Made by a program: the position numbers and the translations under genes. From positions 1 to 61,024 of the forward strand of contig CAKSTW010000009.1 in the NCBI GenBank assembly GCA_934501435.1: a DNA stretch of 61,024 bases. Reading direction: 5' to 3'. Below, piece by piece: positions 36,417-45,029 of this stretch. Each line of letters opens with the position of its first letter. Position 1 is the stretch's first letter. The notes beneath the pieces are model-generated. The model was given only the letters and a program-made list of their open reading frames with translations. It made no database searches and was not told the origin of the DNA. This stretch comes from an uncultured Eubacteriales bacterium. Its GTDB lineage: Bacteria; Bacillota; Clostridia; Oscillospirales; UBA644.

Positions 36417-37499
36417 ATGCCTACGCCTTACGACCATATCCCCGAAGAACTGAAAAAACAGGCGCAGGCCGACTCTTCTCCGAAAAAAGAAGAAAAGAAA
36501 AAGGCTGACAAAATAACCGGCGCGGAAAAAAGTCAGAAACGGCTTTTCAAATACCGCCGCGGCGGCGTGGTCCTTTCTGAAGACGAAGTAAAAGAAATAA
36601 AAGCAGGCAGAAAAAAACTCCGCCGCGAAATGAAAGCCCGCGGAATAAAAAGCAAACGCGAATTCGAACTTACCGCTTCGGGTCTGGGGCTTTACTTCGA
36701 TAAACGCCGACCTTTCCCGTTTTTGTGGTGGCTCTTTTCCGGCAAAGGGCTTCTTGCTCTGCTTGCCGCAACTCTCGGCGCGCTGCTCCTGTTTCTTGCG
36801 ATTTCCAAAGTCGCCGAACTTCGCGGACATTTCACAATAAATATGACCGACGATCTTCTTAAAGAGGGCTTTACCCTCTCCGAAACGATAGGTTTCGAGA
36901 ACAAATCGTCGAACCTCTATTCCGACCCCGTTGAAGACGCTCCCTGCATTTCGGTCGTCGAAATTCCCGATAATATCGACCAAATCGAGGGCTCTCACAA
37001 CGGAAAAGAATATTTTGCCTATACCTTTTATATCCGTAACGAGGGAGATATCCCCGCCGATTACGAATATGAAATAAACGTCAATTCCGAAGGCTTAAAC
37101 CTTTCCGTCGCCTCATGGGTAATGCTTTTTGAAGACGGCGAAATGACCTTTTACGCAAAACGCGGCGCGGACGGCGAATCCGAGGCTATCCCCGAAAAGG
37201 GAAACACCTCTTTTGCCTATAACAAAGCCCCGTTTCTGTCGGCCGCGAAATATCCCGACAAACAGTTTGAGGTGATAAAGATGATAGGCGACAAGTCCTT
37301 CTACCGCCTTATTCCCATTCCGTTCGTTTCCGATACCGTTATCGCTTCGGGAACGCAGGAATATGTCTGCCCCGGCGATATTCATAAATATACCGTCGTT
37401 CTGTGGCTCGAGGGGGACGACCCCGACTGCACCGACGACCTTATCGGCGGACATCTCGGAATTGAAATGAATTTCAGACTTACCAGATCTTACAGATGA
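36417..37499 (+). CDS. Single-pass membrane protein with extracellular domain, start of the SipW-linked locus
   Basis: A 360-residue protein with a long charged cytoplasmic part (1-100, rich in Lys and Arg), one transmembrane helix (102-130) and an extracellular beta-rich domain. Near the C-terminus it carries LWLEGDDPDC (329-338) followed by a closing beta strand, the same motif found at the C-ends of the proteins at 39610 and 45030. Unlike those it has no SipW-type signal and stays anchored, so it may be the membrane base of the structure. It is 20 bp after the HD-GYP-like gene. No named family recognised. Confidence 0.8.
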   Translation: MPTPYDHIPEELKKQAQADSSPKKEEKKKADKITGAEKSQKRLFKYRRGGVVLSEDEVKEIKAGRKKLRREMKARGIKSKREFELTASGLGLYFDKRRPFPFLWWLFSGKGLLALLAATLGALLLFLAISKVAELRGHFTINMTDDLLKEGFTLSETIGFENKSSNLYSDPVEDAPCISVVEIPDNIDQIEGSHNGKEYFAYTFYIRNEGDIPADYEYEINVNSEGLNLSVASWVMLFEDGEMTFYAKRGADGESEAIPEKGNTSFAYNKAPFLSAAKYPDKQFEVIKMIGDKSFYRLIPIPFVSDTVIASGTQEYVCPGDIHKYTVVLWLEGDDPDCTDDLIGGHLGIEMNFRLTRSYR

Positions 37500-37506
37500 A
37501 TGTGAT

Positions 37507-37566
37507 TATTGCTTTTATACTCCGATAAAAAAGCAATTTTACATAAAAAAATCCGCGAAAGCGGAA
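37507..37566 (+). terminator. Attenuator-like hairpins before the 626-residue protein gene
   Basis: TTGCTTTT / AAAAGCAA (37509-37536) followed by TTTTAC, then a small TCCGC-GAAA-GCGGA hairpin (37552-37565). They may cut or process the transcript just before 37593. Confidence 0.55.
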
Positions 37567-37592
37567 AAAAATAAACAAAGGAGACAAAAATC

Positions 37593-39473
37593 ATGGAAAA
37601 AAGTTATTCTTCCACGAGAAAAAAGCTGACAGCCGCAATCGCTATGCTGCTTATAGCCGCTCTCATGGTCGTAACTGCAACCTACGCATGGTTCACTCTG
37701 TCAACGAGTCCTGAAGTTACCGGAATCACGACAACCGTCGGTGCGAACGGCAACCTCGAGATCGCACTCGGCAGCACAGACAACTGGGGCGATCCGACCC
37801 TCATCACTTCCGCTGTCGGAGACAGCAATCTTGCGACTGTTCAGAAGAACCTTACCTGGGGTAATATCGTAGACCTTTCTGCGGCTGATTACCACCTTAA
37901 CGACATCATTCTCAATCCCGCCCGTCTTAATATCGACGGTGGTAAGATCGGCGCTTCTCCGCTCAAGACCCCGACATACGGCAACGACGGACGTGTAGCT
38001 GAGCTTCTTGCAAATACCGTTTCGGGTATATTTGCAGACGGTTTCTTCAAGGACGGCGGTAACGGGGTAAGAGTTCTCGGTACTGCTTCCGGCATGACCG
38101 ATCAGCAGCTCGCTTACAGAAACGCCAAATCGAGTATTGCAAACGCGGCTTCTTCCGCTAATGCAAAAGCGGCGGCTTCTCTTAACGAGAGCGGCTCCAA
38201 ACTTGCCGACATCATCGTTAAACACGCTACTTCCGAAGGCGACGCAGACACCAATACCTACAATATCGAATTCATCGACAGCATGATAACCAAACTTACC
38301 GACGCAAACGCGCAGTATGAAACCGTTGTCAGACAGTACTTTATCGCTGCCGCTGCAAGCCGGCTTGCCGAAAAAGTCGAATATGACGCTGCTGTTTCCG
38401 CTATCAACGGAGCTGCAATAACCGACCTTATTGCTACCGGTGTAAACGGAATAACTCTTCCCGCAGGCACCGCCGTTAAGTCGATTGCCGATATCTACAC
38501 CGCAAACGCTGCAGCTATCGCAGAAGCAACAACCAAATTCGGAACTGTCGCCGATAAGACAGCTGCTTCCTGGACCGATACAAAAGCAGTTCTCGACCCG
38601 CTGGTAAATACCGCTAACGTAACCGTAAACGGTATCGCCGCAAGCGAAGTTAAGAACAGAATCGACGATCTTGCTACCGCTGTTATGGGCGAAGGCCTTA
38701 AAGTTGAAATGCCCTCCGGTTCCGGCGTTTATTCGAACTTTGCCGACGTAGGAGGAAACTATTCTTCTTCTATCGTTATCTCCGAACTTACTTACGGTTC
38801 TGTTAAACTCACCAACATCAACGCAACGATGACCACCAAGTGCACCAATAACTACGCTGCAAACATCGTATACCCCGCGGCTCCGGCAAACGCTGAAGGC
38901 GCAGGTACCAAGATTACCGACAGCTACGGTTATGCTCTTGACTTCTGGTTCAGAACCAACGCTTCCGGTTCCGATCTTCTTCTTCAGGAAGCCGGACAGC
39001 AGAGAGTTTATGAAGACTCCACCAATGCGGCAACAATGGGCGGCGGAAGCTACATGGAATTCGAATCCACCAACGCAAACTTCACCACCGAAAACGTTGA
39101 AAAACTCATGCAGGCGATAAGAATCGTATTTGCAGATAAAGAAGGTACTCCGCTTGCTTACGCAAAACTCGGTGCCTCTGCTGTTACCGGTTCCAAGGTA
39201 AAAGCTCCTATCGAACTCTGGGCTGCTGACGTTGCCGCCGACGGTAAGATCACTTACACCGGCGACGCAAAACTTGACAGCCAGAAGATAACCGCTCTTA
39301 CCGCAAACACCCCGACTGCAATCTCCGTTTATGTATATCTTGACGGCGACGTAGTCGACAACGGAGCAGTTGCAAACGCTGCGACCTCTATGACAGGTTC
39401 CATGAACCTCCAGTTCGCAAGCTCGGCAACCCTCACTCCGATGAAGAACACACCGCTTTATGACGGTCAGTAA
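37593..39473 (+). CDS. Secreted protein with SipW-type signal, candidate major surface fibre subunit
   Basis: A 626-residue protein. Signal: basic start, hydrophobic helix, then TATYAWFTLSTSPEVTGI (28-45), the SipW-type pattern of TasA/camelysin-like proteins. The mature part has a beta-rich head (45-150), an Ala-rich helical middle (about 165-400) and a beta-rich end containing YGYALDFWFRTNASGSDLL and VYVYLDGD. It lacks a wall anchor. The 1702-residue protein at 50822 is a clear paralog over this whole length. Codons are more biased (GCT, GTT, ACC) than in neighbouring genes and hairpins lie on both sides, both fitting a highly made structural protein. Fibre formation is inferred from the TasA analogy. 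Confidence 0.8.
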   Translation: MEKSYSSTRKKLTAAIAMLLIAALMVVTATYAWFTLSTSPEVTGITTTVGANGNLEIALGSTDNWGDPTLITSAVGDSNLATVQKNLTWGNIVDLSAADYHLNDIILNPARLNIDGGKIGASPLKTPTYGNDGRVAELLANTVSGIFADGFFKDGGNGVRVLGTASGMTDQQLAYRNAKSSIANAASSANAKAAASLNESGSKLADIIVKHATSEGDADTNTYNIEFIDSMITKLTDANAQYETVVRQYFIAAAASRLAEKVEYDAAVSAINGAAITDLIATGVNGITLPAGTAVKSIADIYTANAAAIAEATTKFGTVADKTAASWTDTKAVLDPLVNTANVTVNGIAASEVKNRIDDLATAVMGEGLKVEMPSGSGVYSNFADVGGNYSSSIVISELTYGSVKLTNINATMTTKCTNNYAANIVYPAAPANAEGAGTKITDSYGYALDFWFRTNASGSDLLLQEAGQQRVYEDSTNAATMGGGSYMEFESTNANFTTENVEKLMQAIRIVFADKEGTPLAYAKLGASAVTGSKVKAPIELWAADVAADGKITYTGDAKLDSQKITALTANTPTAISVYVYLDGDVVDNGAVANAATSMTGSMNLQFASSATLTPMKNTPLYDGQ

Positions 39474-39504
39474 TTCTTAAAGGGTAACTTTTTTAATGTG
39501 CTGT

Positions 39505-39578
39505 GCGGGGAAAATTTTTCCCCGCGCGGCGCGGACGCGTTGTCAGAGAGAACTTTGTTCGGAGTCGGAGTTCTCTTT
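39505..39578 (+). other. Two hairpins after the 626-residue protein gene
   Basis: GCGGGGAAAA / TTTTCCCCGC (39505-39525) without a T-run, and AGAGAACT / AGTTCTCT (39547-39576) followed by TT. They look like processing or stabilising structures that would uncouple mRNA levels of the genes on each side. Confidence 0.5.
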
Positions 39579-39609
39579 GATAACACGAATATTCGAAAGG
39601 ATTTAAGCG

Positions 39610-40602
39610 ATGCAGCATACGACCGAAACCAAAAAGCAAAAAAGAACCCTTGTTTTTCTTCTCTATATCCTGCTTGCTTTAATCCCTCTTTTCGCAGTCG
39701 CCACCTACACATGGTTTTCCCTTTCGAAGACCCCGCGCGTAAGCGACATGGCTCTTTACGTAAACAGCAACACAGGCTTTGAACTTTCGTGGGATATGTC
39801 CGACGGAAGCTGGGGACAACACCTCAATTTCAGCGATAAAAACCCCGACGGAACGGTTCTCCGCCCGTCGACCTACAATTCGGCAGAAGACAGATTTTAT
39901 GCGGCTTCTTTCGGCGCCGACGGAAGAATAAGCGGCATTTCCTATAAACTTAACGACCTTGAAAACGCCAACCGTTCCGACGGTTACGGCTATTACCTCA
40001 AAACGACTTTCTACGGCAGGACCGGTGAAAAAGTCGATGTTTCCCTTTCTCCCGCGGTGACCGGAAACGAAAAAACCGAGGGCGCGGGAACATATCTTAT
40101 CGGAACTCCTTTGTGGAATTCCGAACAAATAATCCATAACGACGGCGGCAACGGTGCCGAAGACGCCGTCAGGGTGGGTTTTAGACTCACAAAACTCGAT
40201 AAAGACGGAAACGCTTTATCCGAACCTTCGGCATTCATTATCTATGAACCTAACTGCGACCGTCATGTCGACGGAAGCGTTGATTATATAAAGACACCGG
40301 GCATTACCGGGGCGGAAACCCTCGTCCCCGAAAAGAACATCATAAGACAGACCGCCTCTTCGTGGTCGGAAACAGACCCCGTGCTGCGTTCGACCGTAAT
40401 TTACGAACTCGGCGATTTTATTGACGATACGAAACTTTTTTCCCTTACCCCGGACGAACTTATTCAGATTGATATGTTTATCTGGTTCGAGGGTCAGGAC
40501 GCCGACTGCGTAAACAGGATAGGCGACGGCGCGTCGATCTTCGCGAATATCCAATTTTCCGCAAAAGCGGAAGACCATTCGGGTCTCGTTCCCATTGAGT
40601 GA
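39610..40602 (+). CDS. Secreted protein with SipW-type signal and WFEG-C motif
   Basis: A 330-residue protein. N-terminus: Lys-rich start, hydrophobic helix, then VATYTWFSLSKTPRVSD, a SipW-type signal region. The mature part is beta-rich without recognisable domains; the C-terminus has MFIWFEGQDADC followed by an IFANIQFS strand, shared with 36417 and 45030. No anchor. It lies 46 bp before the first signal peptidase gene, the usual place for a SipW substrate. Probably a minor structural component; function unknown. Confidence 0.78.
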   Translation: MQHTTETKKQKRTLVFLLYILLALIPLFAVATYTWFSLSKTPRVSDMALYVNSNTGFELSWDMSDGSWGQHLNFSDKNPDGTVLRPSTYNSAEDRFYAASFGADGRISGISYKLNDLENANRSDGYGYYLKTTFYGRTGEKVDVSLSPAVTGNEKTEGAGTYLIGTPLWNSEQIIHNDGGNGAEDAVRVGFRLTKLDKDGNALSEPSAFIIYEPNCDRHVDGSVDYIKTPGITGAETLVPEKNIIRQTASSWSETDPVLRSTVIYELGDFIDDTKLFSLTPDELIQIDMFIWFEGQDADCVNRIGDGASIFANIQFSAKAEDHSGLVPIE

Positions 40603-40648
40603 ACTTTCTTAAATTAACATATATTTTAAGAATAAAAAGGAGAATTTT

Positions 40649-41509
40649 ATGAAACAGAAGAAAACAAGCCCCGTAACGGCGGAGGGTACCGAAGTTCAGG
40701 CGCCGGCAAAGAAAAAGGGTAATAAGGTAATAAACGTTATTATAAACGTTATCCTTGTTGTCGCGATAGTCCTTGCGGCGTTCTGCACCTACATATCCTT
40801 TGTAAACAACCAGAAGAGCAGCGCTCCCTCTATTTTCGGAATAATTCCTCTTTCCGTACAGACGGACTCCATGGAGCCGACTCTTTCCCAGGGCGACCTT
40901 GTAATCGACAAGGCTGTCAAGGACCCTTCCGTGATAAAACAGGGCGACATCATCACCTATTGGACCGTTATCAACGGCGAAAGACGTCTCAACACCCATA
41001 GAGTCGTAAATATCTACGACGGCGGCGGATTCCTCATTTTCGAGACAAAAGGTGATAACCCCAAGGCGGAAGTCGACCAGCTCACCGTTCATCAGGACGA
41101 AGTTGTCGGTAAATACCTTTTCCATTGGAAAGGCGTCGGAAACTTTATCGACTTTCTGCAGCAGCCGACAGGTTTCGGGCTTGTTATAGTTCTTCCCGTA
41201 TTCATTTTCTTTATATATCATCTTATCCAGTTCTTCCGCGTTCTCTTTGAATATCAGAACATCAAGAACCGCATAAAGTATGAGCAGGAGAGAGGCAAAG
41301 CCGAAGAAATCCTTGAAAAGGCCGAGGACGAAAAAGAAAAGACCAGAGCCGAAATAGAGGCAGAACTCCGCGAAAAACTCAAAGCCGAACTGCTTGCCGA
41401 TATGAATAAGGAAAAGGCTGAAAAGACCGAAGAAAAGGCAGAAGCGCCCGCAGAAACTCCCGCTGAAACGCCTGCCGAAACTCCCGCAGAGGAAGCGAAA
41501 AACGACTGA
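40649..41509 (+). CDS. SipW-type signal peptidase I, first copy
   Basis: A 286-residue type I signal peptidase of the SipW/archaeal (ER-like) class: catalytic Ser74 in QTDSMEPTLSQGDLV, a His (117) in NTHRVV instead of the usual Lys, and Asp136 in TKGDNP. One membrane helix lies before (27-50) and one after (about 175-195) the catalytic domain. The C-terminal cytoplasmic tail (200-286) is a charged coiled coil ending in repeats of APAETPAET. It should cut the SipW-type signals of the neighbouring secreted proteins. ATG with AAGGAG upstream. Confidence 0.92.
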   Translation: MKQKKTSPVTAEGTEVQAPAKKKGNKVINVIINVILVVAIVLAAFCTYISFVNNQKSSAPSIFGIIPLSVQTDSMEPTLSQGDLVIDKAVKDPSVIKQGDIITYWTVINGERRLNTHRVVNIYDGGGFLIFETKGDNPKAEVDQLTVHQDEVVGKYLFHWKGVGNFIDFLQQPTGFGLVIVLPVFIFFIYHLIQFFRVLFEYQNIKNRIKYEQERGKAEEILEKAEDEKEKTRAEIEAELREKLKAELLADMNKEKAEKTEEKAEAPAETPAETPAETPAEEAKND

Positions 41510-41527
41510 TGATTTTTAGGAGTACCA

Positions 41528-43132
41528 ATGCTCAATTTTGATAATTTTCTCAAATATTTCGCCGCCGATGTCGGAGGACTTTGGGACGGATTTTGTTCGA
41601 TATTCGTATCGTTCTTCAATTTCGTCATCAACCTCTTCAATTTCGGCGCGAGAATAGACAACATAAAGAAGTTTTCTTCCGAATTTTCGACCGTAGACTG
41701 GATATTCGTCATAATCGTCGAGATATTGCTTCTTGCGCTTATCGTGACGATAGTCATTCTTCTCGTCAAACTTCTGCGGAAGGCTCTCCGTTTCAGAATA
41801 CCCGTAAAACAGTATGACGAAATGGCAAAGCAGGTCAAAAATCTGCAAAGAGACCTTATCCGCGCAAATTACGAAAAGGATAAACTGCTTGCGCTCAAAG
41901 TCGCGGATCTCGGAATTTCTCCGGAGCAGGCGTCCGAACAGCTTTTCAATTCGCTTTACGACGAAAACGGAAACGCCATCGACCCCGAACTTTCGCAGCT
42001 TGAAAATCCGAACAGGAATACGATGTCTTCTCCTTGCATAAATCCTGCCGACAGCAGATTTTTCAGGCTTACGGCGGTTGATAACTTCTATAAGACCGAG
42101 TATAAAAAACCCGAATACGATAACGAAATAAGCCTTCCCGATTTCTGCGAACATTTCAGAAATTTCGCAGCGGCGGAACTCGGACTTTTCTACGATATCA
42201 ATATGATACGTTATTTTATCTCCGCTTTCGGAGCGACCCGTATCGTCATTTTGCAGGGTATTTCCGGTACAGGTAAGACCTCTCTTCCGTATGCTTTCGG
42301 AAAGTTTGTGAACAGAGACGCGACCGTCGTTTCCGTTCAGCCTGCATGGAGAGAAAGAACCGAACTTTACGGCTATTTCAACGAATTCACCAAAAAATAT
42401 ACCGAGACCGACTTTTTGCGTTCGGTATACGAATCGAACTTCTTCAGAGACCCGAACATAATAATCCTCGACGAAATGAACATCGCGAGAGTCGAGTATT
42501 ATTTCGCGGAAATGCTGTCGATCCTCGAAATGCCGCTGCAGAGCGAATGGCAGATAGACGTCGTCGCCGCAATGTGGGATAACGACCCCTGCCTTATTAA
42601 AAACGGCAAAATCCATATCCCGAACAACAACTGGTTCGTCGGAACGATAAATAACGACGACTCGACCTTTGCAGTCGCCGACAAGGTTTACGACCGCGCA
42701 ATTCCCATCGACCTTGACAGCAGGGCGGAGGCGTTTGACGCGCCCCATACCCCGACGACGCATATTTCGACCGACCACCTGAACGCTCTCTTTGACGAGG
42801 CGAAGGAAAAATATCCCGTTTCCGCGGATGTCTTGAAGAAACTTGAGGCGATGAATTCTTACCTTATCAAGAATTTCCGTCTTGCGTTCGGTAACCGTGT
42901 CATGAAACAACTTCGCGATTACGTCCCGTGCTTTATAGCTTGCGGCGGAACCGAAATTGAGGCGGTCGACTTTATCGTCGCCAAGAAAGTTCTGCGTAAG
43001 TTTGAGTCTCTGTCTCTCGGATTTATGAAAGACGAACTCACCAAATTCAACACCTTCCTTGATAAGACTTTCGGCAAAAACACCATGAAGATCTGCAAGG
43101 AATATGTCGATTACTTAAAGAAAACCAACTGA
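41528..43132 (+). CDS. Membrane-tethered McrB-like AAA+ ATPase
   Basis: A 534-residue protein. Residues 1-50 are hydrophobic-amphipathic and 57-84 form a transmembrane helix; a coiled-coil linker (95-125) leads to an AAA+ domain of the McrB/dynein-like type. Walker A is GISGTGKT (244-251), Walker B IIILDEMN (311-318), sensor 1 in GTINND (372-377), and a likely Arg finger at DRAIP (390). The VQPAWRERTELYGYF block after Walker A is typical of McrB-type GTP/ATPases. No DNA-binding or nuclease part is attached. It is placed between a signal peptidase and fibre genes, 25 bp before a coiled-coil partner, suggesting a role at the membrane and not in DNA restriction. Confidence 0.85.
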   Translation: MLNFDNFLKYFAADVGGLWDGFCSIFVSFFNFVINLFNFGARIDNIKKFSSEFSTVDWIFVIIVEILLLALIVTIVILLVKLLRKALRFRIPVKQYDEMAKQVKNLQRDLIRANYEKDKLLALKVADLGISPEQASEQLFNSLYDENGNAIDPELSQLENPNRNTMSSPCINPADSRFFRLTAVDNFYKTEYKKPEYDNEISLPDFCEHFRNFAAAELGLFYDINMIRYFISAFGATRIVILQGISGTGKTSLPYAFGKFVNRDATVVSVQPAWRERTELYGYFNEFTKKYTETDFLRSVYESNFFRDPNIIILDEMNIARVEYYFAEMLSILEMPLQSEWQIDVVAAMWDNDPCLIKNGKIHIPNNNWFVGTINNDDSTFAVADKVYDRAIPIDLDSRAEAFDAPHTPTTHISTDHLNALFDEAKEKYPVSADVLKKLEAMNSYLIKNFRLAFGNRVMKQLRDYVPCFIACGGTEIEAVDFIVAKKVLRKFESLSLGFMKDELTKFNTFLDKTFGKNTMKICKEYVDYLKKTN

Positions 43133-43157
43133 TTAAGTTAATCAAAAGGAGCCTTAA

Positions 43158-45011
43158 ATGCCCTCGAAAAGCGAAGAAAAAACCGTTAAAAACGGAAAAA
43201 TCTCTTCTATTGACCCGATTTATAAAAAATATACGAAGAGCATAATCCGTTCCCTTGCGTCAACCGAGTTCTACGAATTCTTTATGGATATGATTTCCCA
43301 TGCGGAAAACAGCTTTCAGTTTTCCAACCGTAAAGTCGTGAAGTCGGTCGATGTCGTATGGGTCGACGCGGTCGAATCGGCACTTAAAGCTCTCCAACAT
43401 ATAATCGAAAGCCCCCGTAATATCATCAGGGAAGAAGAAATAATCGTCAATATCGCAAATGCGAAAAAGACGAACAGCGACGTTGTCAGGCACCTTTCCC
43501 AGCACGGTTCCCTTATTGATGATTTCGACTATAAAACGGGGGACGTAAAACCGTCGAAAGTCATGCAGAAACTCCGTGACGACTCTTCGGATATTTACGA
43601 AAACCGTCTTGTTTTCACGACCCTTGAAAACGCTTATCACTTCGTCAAGATACGTCACGACGCTATTTTCGAAGTCATGGGCGACGAATTCGGCGCAAAC
43701 CTCAAAATGCAGTCGGATATGGAGTCCGCCTCCGAAACCGTCCACATGAATATGAACCTGCATATCAAGGAAAAAGAGGGAATTCTTGAGACCGACGAAA
43801 AGAACGGAAACGTCTTTTCGAGAATTTCGAGAATTTATCGGGTCCTTGCAATGTTTATGAACACTCCCTTTGCAAAGGAACTTTCAAAAGCCCCGAGAGT
43901 AAAGGGAAATGTCGTAAAAACAAACGTCCTGAAGAAAAACCCCGATTATAAGGTCGCGGTCGTTCTTTACGACTTTCTGCGCAAATACGACGACATCGGT
44001 TACGCGATAAGCGTGGTCGAGCAGAACCCCGTCATTTCCGAAACGTTCCAGCGGGATATCTACCACGGAATTATGTATAATTACATCATTCTGAAAGGCT
44101 ATCTCGAAGACGCCGAAGACAGAAAACTTCCGGCGCCGATGCGCGAAAAGAAAAAGACGATAAAACCGAAGTTTATCCGCGAGATCGTAGAGGAACTCAC
44201 CGAAGATTACGACCTTCCGGACGTTGAGATAAGAAAAGTCCTCATAGAGGAACTCACCAAAGAGCAACTCATGAAAGAGGAGGCGGAGGAACGCCGCCGT
44301 CTCGTCGAGGAACAGGCTCAGCGCAAAAAGGCGGAAGCGGAAAAACTCCGTCTCGAAAAAGAAGCCGAAAAAGAAAGGCTCCGCCGCGAAAAAGAGGCTG
44401 AAAGAGAAAGAATCAGACAGGAAAAAGAAGCCGAGGCGGAAAGACTCAAAAAAGAGAGAATCGAAAGAGAAGCGGAAGACAGACGCCGCTCGTCGATCTT
44501 CAAAAAAGAACTTCGGCTGTTTAACGATAATTTCGAAAAACGCCTTGAAGAAAGGGAAGCCGCCGAAAAGCGAAAACTTGCCCTTGAGGAAAAACGCAGA
44601 AAAGAAGAAGAGGCGGCAAGACTGCTTGCCGAAGCGGAAGAAAGACGGAAAGAAGAAAAACTCCGTCTTGAAAAGAAAAAGCAGGAGGAAAAGGAAAAAC
44701 TGCTTTTCGAAAGGCGCGCCGCCGAAGAAGCGGCAAAACGCGAAAAACGCCGCATGGAAGAAGAAAAGCGGCTCGAAAAACTTCGCGTCGAGGCTGAAAA
44801 GAAAGCTGCCGAAGAAAAAAGGGAAAGGGAAGAAGCCGAAAAAGCGCTTTCCGTCTTTTCCGACGAACTCGCGGCTTTTGCCGTCGATATATCAAGACGG
44901 CTTGACGAAAGAAAGACCCTTGAAAACGAAAGACGGCTCGAAGAGGAACGCCTTGCGGAAGAACGCAGGCTCCGCAGAGAACGGAAAATGATAGAAGCGG
45001 CAAGAAAATAA
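43158..45011 (+). CDS. Coiled-coil protein, probable partner of the AAA+ ATPase
   Basis: A 617-residue cytoplasmic protein. Residues 1-345 are globular and alpha-rich; the block LRDDSSDIYENRLVFTTLEN (about 137-156) resembles the YENR-type signature of proteins that partner McrB-like ATPases (DUF2357/McrC-related), but no PD-(D/E)XK nuclease residues follow. From about 350 to the end it is an almost unbroken Glu/Arg/Lys coiled coil. It directly follows the AAA+ gene. A scaffold that the ATPase remodels, or that ties it to the cytoskeleton or to the signal-peptidase tails, would fit. The DUF2357 link is tentative. Confidence 0.7.
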   Translation: MPSKSEEKTVKNGKISSIDPIYKKYTKSIIRSLASTEFYEFFMDMISHAENSFQFSNRKVVKSVDVVWVDAVESALKALQHIIESPRNIIREEEIIVNIANAKKTNSDVVRHLSQHGSLIDDFDYKTGDVKPSKVMQKLRDDSSDIYENRLVFTTLENAYHFVKIRHDAIFEVMGDEFGANLKMQSDMESASETVHMNMNLHIKEKEGILETDEKNGNVFSRISRIYRVLAMFMNTPFAKELSKAPRVKGNVVKTNVLKKNPDYKVAVVLYDFLRKYDDIGYAISVVEQNPVISETFQRDIYHGIMYNYIILKGYLEDAEDRKLPAPMREKKKTIKPKFIREIVEELTEDYDLPDVEIRKVLIEELTKEQLMKEEAEERRRLVEEQAQRKKAEAEKLRLEKEAEKERLRREKEAERERIRQEKEAEAERLKKERIEREAEDRRRSSIFKKELRLFNDNFEKRLEEREAAEKRKLALEEKRRKEEEAARLLAEAEERRKEEKLRLEKKKQEEKEKLLFERRAAEEAAKREKRRMEEEKRLEKLRVEAEKKAAEEKREREEAEKALSVFSDELAAFAVDISRRLDERKTLENERRLEEERLAEERRLRRERKMIEAARK

Positions 45012-45029
45012 CGAAAGGCGGTAGAGAGT

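Noticed and set aside
41528..45011. A McrBC-type restriction system
   Set aside because: No DNA-recognition domain, no McrC nuclease motif, a membrane helix on the ATPase and an envelope-gene context; only the ATPase family is shared.
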